Part shown: positions 58,473 to 64,000 of the stretch, piece after piece
How the letters are laid out: every line of letters begins with the position of its first letter
Numbering within the stretch: position 1 is the first letter of the stretch
NCBI GenBank assembly: GCA_003550325.1
Contig: QKWP01000045.1
Span: 44,828-108,827, forward strand
Reading direction: 5' to 3'
From: Gigaspora rosea
Taxonomy: Eukaryota; Glomeromycota; Glomeromycetes; Diversisporales; Gigasporaceae
DNA: 64,000 nucleotides
Made by a program: the position numbers and the translations under genes
Notes under the pieces: model-generated
The model's input: the letters and a program-made list of their open reading frames with translations, nothing else
Told to the model about the DNA's origin: nothing
The model's database searches: none

Positions 58473-59084
58473 TTTGTATATGGGTGCTGGTACGAAATTC
58501 CTTATCCGTTACTTATAAAATATTTTTGTTCAATTTGAAAATTAATATGTACTAGGCATATATAAAAATGCAGTTAGGTGAATATATATGTGATTTTCTT
58601 TTATATACTGGAGCAATATGCGGTCGATCATGTATGAATCCTAAAGGATATTGGCTTCATAAAAATGCAATCAAACGCTTTTCTTGTACTGACTGTGGTA
58701 AACCTACTCGTTCTGAAAGTAGACGATGTCCAGATCATATTAGAAGCTATTATGTTAGTAAACATTATCAAAAGTATTATAAAAGAAAAATAGATACTTA
58801 GACTCAAAGGGTCATTGCTTCGCAATAATTTTTGGTACCTTGATTTATATATAGGTGAATAGTATATGATATCAGGTGTGACGATGCAATCATTTGTTTG
58901 TCGTTATCCAATTTGCTTATAAAATATAAAAATAGTGAGTTCTAGCCATATAATTTTTGGTACCCAGGCTAAGGTGTATAAAATTGATATAAAATATAGC
59001 AGAATGACGATTAAAACAATTTTTAGGCATCATTTATATGAGAGTACCAAAAAAGTGTTCCAGAACCCTTCTATTATCCCTACT
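58473..59084 (-). repeat. Right terminal inverted repeat of the Polinton
   Basis: Inverse of 46242-46853 with few mismatches, ending ...CTATTATCCCTACT. The outer flanks on the two sides are not alike. Confidence 0.85.
58568..58801 (+). CDS. Small Cys-rich open frame in the right Polinton end repeat
   Basis: 77 residues, the same as the left-end protein apart from a handful of changes, all outside the 'SCTDCGKPTRSESRRCPD' core. Read towards the element end. Confidence 0.45.
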   Translation: MQLGEYICDFLLYTGAICGRSCMNPKGYWLHKNAIKRFSCTDCGKPTRSESRRCPDHIRSYYVSKHYQKYYKRKIDT

Positions 59085-59414
59085 TATATAACTGTGTCCC
59101 AACAGGTGGCTGTCGTCTCAACAGGCTAGTTGAAAACACATTGTTCCATCTCAGGGATTAATGTAACCAGAACAAAAGTCATGGTTCAAAAAAATACAAA
59201 ATTAGCTCTCTGATTTTCTCATGCCTAAAAATACTATGATCTGATTTCCTCATACTTACTCAATTTGCTCGCACTTACTCAAACACAGTACTGAATATAG
59301 TACCCAGTATATTAAGATTTTTTTTAAAAGTATGATCTACACGCTTGCAATATAATTATATAAATAATATTTTAAAAGTATGATCTACATGCATGCAATA
59401 TAATTGTATTTTAA
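59085..59414. other. Flank of the Polinton, no gene seen
   Basis: Short words 'ctgtgtcccaacaggtggctgtcgtctcaacaggc' and a 2x 'aaaagtatgatctaca.gc.tgcaatataatt' repeat (about 59327-59405). Nothing coding. Confidence 0.45.
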
Positions 59415-59745
59415 AAGTATAATTTGATTTACTAGTCCGTTTTAAATGATTTTACCACTAAACTGTTCATCTCTTTAAGATGATTCCAATGAGCTAAAAA
59501 TCATAAAAATCCAATCACAGAGTCATAAGAAAATGTGCTATCAAATAGGTGACGCACTTGAAATTGGTTTGATATAGATCAAACCAATTTCAGGTGTATC
59601 ACCTATTTGACAGTGCATTTTCTCATGACCCTGTCATTGGATTTTATGATTTTAGGCTTGTTGGAATCATCTCAAAGAGATGAACATTTTGGTAGTAAAA
59701 TCATTTAAAATGGACTAGTAGATCAAACATTATATAGCTTTAAAG
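59415..59745. mobile_element. Palindromic MITE, copy 2
   Basis: Same family as 42419-42762, with the 'aaataggtgacgcac...gaaattggttt' stem and 'gatgattccaatgagcta' arms. The stems have a few mismatches. Confidence 0.85.
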
Positions 59746-60166
59746 TTTTAAAAAAATAAGCTTTTTTATAATTTCAAAAATCAGAGCATATGAATTATTT
59801 CTGCACATAATGTCATGATCATCACAATTGTTAAGATTCTTTAACAATCATAATTTTTGTGCATGATATTATAGTTAAGATTTTTAACAATTATAATTTT
59901 ATGTTAATCATTAAGATCTTTAATGTGATGATTATTAAGTTTCTTAATAATTATAAATTCTGTGCATCAACATGCACAAAAACATTTATTTTGTTTGTTT
60001 TTTGTTTTTTTTGTGCTTAAAAATAATAATTTCTGTGCATTAATGTGCACAAATTACATTTGATTTGTAAGCAAATAAAAATTTGCTTTTTTTTTGTTTA
60101 CTTTTATAATTTTTATTATTTTCTTTTATTCTTTTATAATTTTTTTTTCAACTTTTTAATTTTTTA

Positions 60167-61130
60167 TTAGGGTCCTGCAATTTTATTTGATTTGATTCGA
60201 TTAAATATTTGATCTCAAATCAAATTCAAATACAGAAATTTCAAATTAATTCAAATCCAAATTGACAAAATATTCAATTTGATTCGATAAATATTTGAAA
60301 TTTTTTTTTTTTTTGTGTTAAAGTTCCCGCTTTGGGTGAGAGTTTATTTAATCAAGCCTGTGGATCAAGGGCGCCTCTTTGGGCGCACCCACAATGAGAG
60401 TACAACTAGCCACACGTACAACTTTTGGTTGTCTAATTTAAGTAGTCCACCCGAAGGTTCTACACTAGTTGCCATACCTACAACCCAACTAGGGGATTGC
60501 CTATTTAAACCCTCTGGTCCAACGCTTCGCATGTCAATCCTACTTGTGATCACCGGTACAGCCCTCCGATACATTAGTCAGTCGAAGACAGTCCCGGATG
60601 CTACCTACATCCCTTTAGGACTAATTTATCCTCGCAGGTAAACTTGGTAGAGCAGTTCCTGTCCCACACAGGTATTACCTACACTTCGGTAACTTACGCA
60701 CTCACCGAGGCAAGCAACTTGCAGTAAGGGGGTACCTAACTGCTACCATTACCTACTTCTGCCCTTGTAAGGTTCACACCGACCCCGGTACCCACCATTA
60801 CTTTCCTACCAATTTGAAATTTTATTAAAACTATAGATTCAATAATTATTTATACAAAATTTATTAAGACAACTGCCTTTATTGTTCTATTAAGCTAGGC
60901 CTATTTTGATCAGAAGAACAGTTTTTATTCAAAACAAAAAATTGATTAACTTAGTAAAATTTTGTGTAAATTGAAAATTTTGAAAAGCGTCCAAATTTTA
61001 AAAATTTTTAAAAATTACAAATAAATTTGATTTGATTTGATCAAATCAAATTCAAATCAAAGGCTTATTCGATTTGATTAAATTCAAATATGTCTAATAT
61101 TTGATTTGATTTGGCTTAGAAAAACCCTAA
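60167..61130. mobile_element. A+T-rich foldback element split by a retroposed insertion
   Basis: The outer ends TTAGGGTCC... and ...AAAACCCTAA are inverted. Both arms are built of 'atttgatttgatt' and 'aaatcaaattcaaat' words that pair across the middle. The 60305-60811 insertion separates the arms. Confidence 0.6.
60305..60811 (-). mobile_element. Poly(A)-tailed retroposed sequence, SINE-like or retrocopy
   Basis: Read on the minus strand it is a ~500-bp, G+C-richer sequence. It ends with 'gattaaataaactctcacc', then 'tttaacac' and an A run, and the 12-bp direct repeat ATTTGAAATTTT lies on both sides (60293-60304 and 60812-60823). This is the signature of LINE-mediated target-primed insertion. 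I find no clear pol III A/B boxes and no family match. It could be a SINE, a LINE 3' end, or a retrocopy of a non-coding RNA. The short frames across it (60315-60641 plus, 60365-60574 minus) are not supported as genes. Confidence 0.7.
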
Positions 61131-61679
61131 TTTTTATATATTTTTTTAGTCATTGTCATTGTTTTTAAACCATCCTTTAGAGTTATCACCTTGGAAGTTG
61201 CTCTTTTGGAATCTCTATTATTTTTGGTGTATGTTTTTTCATCATTTTTGGTGGAATTGCAGCTTTATTTTTTTGCTATTATTTTTTTCTTTTATTTTTT
61301 AATTACTTTCTGTATATTATTGCATTTAGTATCCCCCTTGAGTTACTGCCATCAGAGTGGCCACAATCGGAGTTGTCTCTATTGGAGTTATTTCTAAAGT
61401 AGTCATTTCAAATATTTTTTATTTTGGCACTATTACTTTGTTTTTTTTCAATATTATTAATTGCTGGGTTATTTTTAAAGTTGGTAGTTTTAGTAATTAA
61501 TTTGGCATGTAAATTATTAAATTAAAGTATTTGTATTATAAAATTTAATTAATAAAATAATTAAGTTAGTTAATAAAATACAAAATTTAGTTAATAAAAC
61601 TTATAAAATTTAGTTAATAAAATTATAAAATTTAGTTAATAAAATAATGCATATATGATATATGTTGTTATGTATATAT
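61131..61679. other. Non-coding, T-rich then 'aaaatttagttaataa' words
   Basis: No gene. Five near-repeats of 'ataaaatttagttaataaaa' occur at about 61535-61650. Confidence 0.5.
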
Positions 61680-61994
61680 TTATGGATATATGCTATTATA
61701 TGTTACCTGCAGTAAAGACAATGCAAGAGAAAACACATAAAATTGCACGTTAGTACGTGCACTGTTGCACGGAATCTGCTCCTTCTTACGTGCTGTAAAC
61801 GTGCTTTCCCATACAATGTCTCGTATAGATTTACGCGCAGGTTCGTGTGGTTCCATATCCAAACTTTCTCGTGTATTGCAGTATCATTCCGTGCTGCAAG
61901 TTGTTATAGGGCAGATAGAGGCTTTGCCTTTCGTTTCTTGCGTTTTTGCGGTCACTTTTTTTGCTTTTCTATTCGGGTTTGTCTGTGTCGACAT
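61680..61994 (-). pseudogene. Coding-like segment of unknown family with one in-frame stop
   Basis: The minus strand opens 'MSTQTNPNRKAKKVTAKTQE' from 61994 and runs 36 codons to a TGA at 61884-61886. The same frame then continues 'MEPHEPARKSIRDIVWESTF' and 'TARKKEQIPCNSARTNVQFY' to 61680. Base composition is much richer in G+C than the surroundings. It may be a small gene with an unrecognised intron, or a decayed gene. No family recognised. Confidence 0.25.
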
Positions 61995-62724
61995 GATGGG
62001 CGCGACTTTAGACGATTTCCATAAGAAAAATAAACTTTACAAGTATAAATCAATTATTTTTCAATAGCTTCAAATATTATTGACTCAAACCAACCTTAAT
62101 TTCATATAAAAAATCATTTCTTTTGCTTTGCATTTTTGTCTTTTATCTCGTTTTGCACACGTGTCAGCTGATCCAGATAAGAAATTGGTACTTTCGGTAT
62201 TTGCCGAAATTCGGTTCAAAGTGTTACCGTGAATCAAATGTAAGATCGAAAACCAATGTGACCATTTATGTATACAATAATAGACAGAAGATAATACAAA
62301 ATATTTCATCGGAGTTAATGTCGCACCATTTGCTGCATAGCTGTGCTGCATGGAAGTTAATGAGCGATACTACTTCCGATGAAAATTTTTTTTTTATTAT
62401 TAAATATCAAGGTAAAAAGCATATGACCATATAAAAATTTCAGATAAATAGTTATATTTACTAGCTTATTTGAAATTTTAGTGATGTCAAATTGAAATCT
62501 GGAAATTTTTCCTGTGACGAACTGATCATATTTATACTCTTTAGGTATCGATTATAACTCTGTCAATCCTAAAAAAAAACTGAAAAAACACCCAAAAATT
62601 TTTAAAAATTCATATAAAAACAAGTTCAAATTACAGCATCAGTCAATTTCAGTATCAGCCGCGATATTATATTAACGCATAATTGAATTATATTTTCAAA
62701 TCGCGACCCCAGATTTCAGCATCA
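61995..62724. other. Mixed-composition stretch, no gene established
   Basis: Overlapping open frames on both strands (62085-62351 minus, 62123-62434 plus) have no family features. A short piece 'ADPDKKLVLSVFAEIRFKV' reads plausibly on the plus strand near 62168 but ends quickly. 'cagcatcagtc' words repeat near 62633-62730. Confidence 0.35.
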
Positions 62725-62732
62725 GTCGCGAC

Positions 62733-63087
62733 TAGTGATGGAAAAAATGCGCATTTTATTATAACATTCGCATGAATGGCATTAATGCGTACACTATATA
62801 AAATGTGCATGATTTCGCATGATATAATTTTTGGAAGTTTTATTTTCCCTTCGGTAATATCGGATACGTGCTCAAATTTTTACGTTCATTCATTTTCTTT
62901 TTGGAATTTTTCAGACTTTAGCGTCCATATTCCTTAATTCTGCCCAACAATACGCTCTCTGGCCTAAATTACATATACTCTAGTTTTCCTACATAAAATT
63001 TAGATGGGATAAAATGCGTATGGTTCCGAAACATGCGCATGAATGCGCATTAATGCGCCGATTAAGGAATCATGAAACCCAACTCTA
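62733..63087. mobile_element. hAT-type MITE with perfect 8-bp target duplication
   Basis: The ends TAGTGATGG and CCAACTCTA are imperfect inverses of the hAT type. The direct repeat GTCGCGAC lies at 62725-62732 and 63088-63095. The interior has 'atgcgcat' palindromes near both ends. 355 bp, no coding region. Confidence 0.85.
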
Positions 63088-63409
63088 GTCGCGACATATA
63101 ATTTTTCAAGGGTTAAGTTGTCCACTGTGAAAACTTAAGTTATATAATTTTTTAACATCTGAAAGTGGTGTCAGGTTTGCATTCTAAATAGATGTTTATT
63201 AGATAAAAGTAAATATATAGGATACAACGTTGTTCTTGGTGAGATTTTGGAGTTTATAGTATAATAATTAGCTAAATAACTGAATAATCAAAAAATTCAA
63301 TACAGTAAAATGAGTAAAATCAATAATTGCAATCCAGATATATAACATAATGTATAAAAAAAAAAAAGAACTATAGATCATGAAATATAAGGGGGTTAAA
63401 AATAATAAA

Positions 63410-64000
63410 TCACAATGATGGTTTCCTAGGTTTAATTTTGATTTTTAACTCTAGACAACTAGTAAGGTATCCATTAAAAATCTTTAATGGGGAATCCTTA
63501 TCCGTTAATTCTATATCATACTTTTTAAACATCAATGCCATAAAAGTTAACATATTAATCATTGCTAACTTTCTTCAGGACAAAGTCGCATGCCACGACC
63601 AAAAATAATTAACGAACATTTTTTATTAATAGGCTTATTATTTTCTTTATCAAAATTGCCTAAATCATCATTAAGTTCACTCAAATCATTTTGCAAATAA
63701 AACCTGTCCGGATCAAAAGCAGTAGGATTGACAAAATATTTCTCATCAATATGCATGCCAGCATGATTTAAGTGAAATACAGTCTCGGATGGCCATGTGT
63801 ACCCAGCAACTTTACGTTCTGCACTTGAAACTCTTTTTAATACTGGAACCACATGTGTCAAACGAAGTGCTTCTTTAATTATTGATTCACAATACCTAAG
63901 TTTTGCAAGATTTTCAGAGGTTAAACATAATTTGTCAGAAGAATTATTAGGAAAAACTGAATCAATTTCATCAAACATCTTTTGTTTTACATGTGGATTA
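63410..64000 (-). CDS. Cytochrome P450, C-terminal part, runs off the right edge
   Basis: Read from 64000 downwards: 'NPHVKQKMFDEIDSVFPNN', the K-helix 'IIKEALRLTHVVP' (E-x-x-R), 'KRVSSAERKVAGYTWPSET', the PERF-like 'FDPDRFY', then the heme loop 'FGRGMRLCPE'. P450s bind heme through that cysteine and oxidise lipids, sterols or xenobiotics, usually at the ER membrane; the N-terminal anchor is outside the window. In the printed sequence the frame stops right after 'CPEES' (63565). The next frame continues with a normal P450 tail ('KLAMINMLTFMALMFKKYDI', 'LKIKIKPRKPSL') to a TGA at 63410-63412. One base appears to be missing at about 63576, where CPGRKLA is expected. This is either a true frameshift allele or a sequence error. 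Confidence 0.8.

Larger units (their letters stand above)
46242..59084. mobile_element. Fossil Polinton/Maverick element, ~12.8 kb
   Basis: The element is bounded by ~612-bp terminal inverted repeats that begin 5'-AGTAGGGATAATAG. It contains protein-primed type B DNA polymerase (plus strand), a Polinton-type integrase (plus strand), a coiled-coil protein, and on the minus strand a Gag-like CCHC protein and a retropepsin-like protease. I see no adenain-type protease, packaging ATPase or double-jelly-roll capsid, which typical Polintons carry. The copy is broken, by about a dozen or more small breaks mostly in the polymerase, plus three later insertions (MITE at 47997-48607, MITE at 55596-55744, LTR at 56556-57148). 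The end repeats differ by about two to three percent by eye, so the insertion is moderately old at most, unless the ends were homogenised. No clear 6-bp target duplication is seen. Confidence 0.8.

Noticed and set aside
46236-59090. 6-bp target repeat for the Polinton
   Set aside because: The flanks ATATGT and TATATA do not match; left unassigned.
60315-60641. 108-codon plus-strand frame
   Set aside because: Antisense to the poly(A)-tailed retroposed sequence; no family features.
60640-60680. tRNA-like word 'ttggtagagcagttcc'
   Set aside because: It could not be extended into a cloverleaf with a T-arm; it lies inside the retroposed unit.

Overview
The window looks like nuclear DNA of an arbuscular mycorrhizal fungus, most likely Rhizophagus or a close relative (Glomeromycotina). 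This rests on strong A+T bias with short GT-AG introns of about 65-150 bp. It also rests on a kinase family whose N-terminus carries a C-x2-C-x9-C-x2-C zinc ribbon ('YNTS.AWCQ.CDP') followed by 'GWTSGN.DIDD', on a Sel1-repeat protein, and on a very dense load of foldback MITEs plus a Polinton. There is one N (2961), which marks a gap or an uncalled base.

Layout. 1-4471 is non-coding, repeat-rich and A+T-rich. 4472-11957 holds the most striking object: by my exon reading, one 13-exon gene (about 2,130 codons) in which a zinc ribbon plus kinase N-lobe module is tandemly repeated 12 times, followed by a single C-terminal kinase lobe that has lost catalytic residues. 11958-14918 is intergenic with pogo-like and hAT-like MITEs. 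14919-15344 encodes a small Sel1-repeat protein. 15405-17150 is a ~95-bp A+T-rich minisatellite. 17449-18844 is a second gene of the kinase family with one zinc ribbon, an intact glycine loop and intact catalytic motifs, so it serves as a built-in comparison for the array gene.

18845-37600 is a mosaic of repeats with no convincing gene: nested foldback MITEs, hAT-type MITEs with perfect 8-bp target duplications, telomere-like tracts inside MITEs, and several minisatellites. 37606-38960 (minus strand) is a decayed Mutator-like transposase with an OTU-like cysteine-protease motif. 38961-46241 is A+T-rich with more MITEs.

46242-59084 is a fossil Polinton/Maverick of about 12.8 kb with ~612-bp terminal inverted repeats, protein-primed type B DNA polymerase and Polinton-type integrase. 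On its opposite strand it carries a Gag-like CCHC protein and a retropepsin-like protease, which is not the usual Polinton protease/capsid set. It is itself the target of later insertions (a solo LTR and two MITEs).

59085-63409 again holds repeats, including a poly(A)-tailed retroposed sequence nested in a foldback element and an hAT-type MITE. The right edge (63410-64000, minus) is the C-terminal part of a cytochrome P450 with an apparent one-base deletion in its heme-binding loop.

Functionally, the two kinases and the Sel1 protein belong to families that are expanded in these fungi and usually assigned to signalling and protein scaffolding. The array gene may have moved from catalysis to multivalent binding; this is inference.
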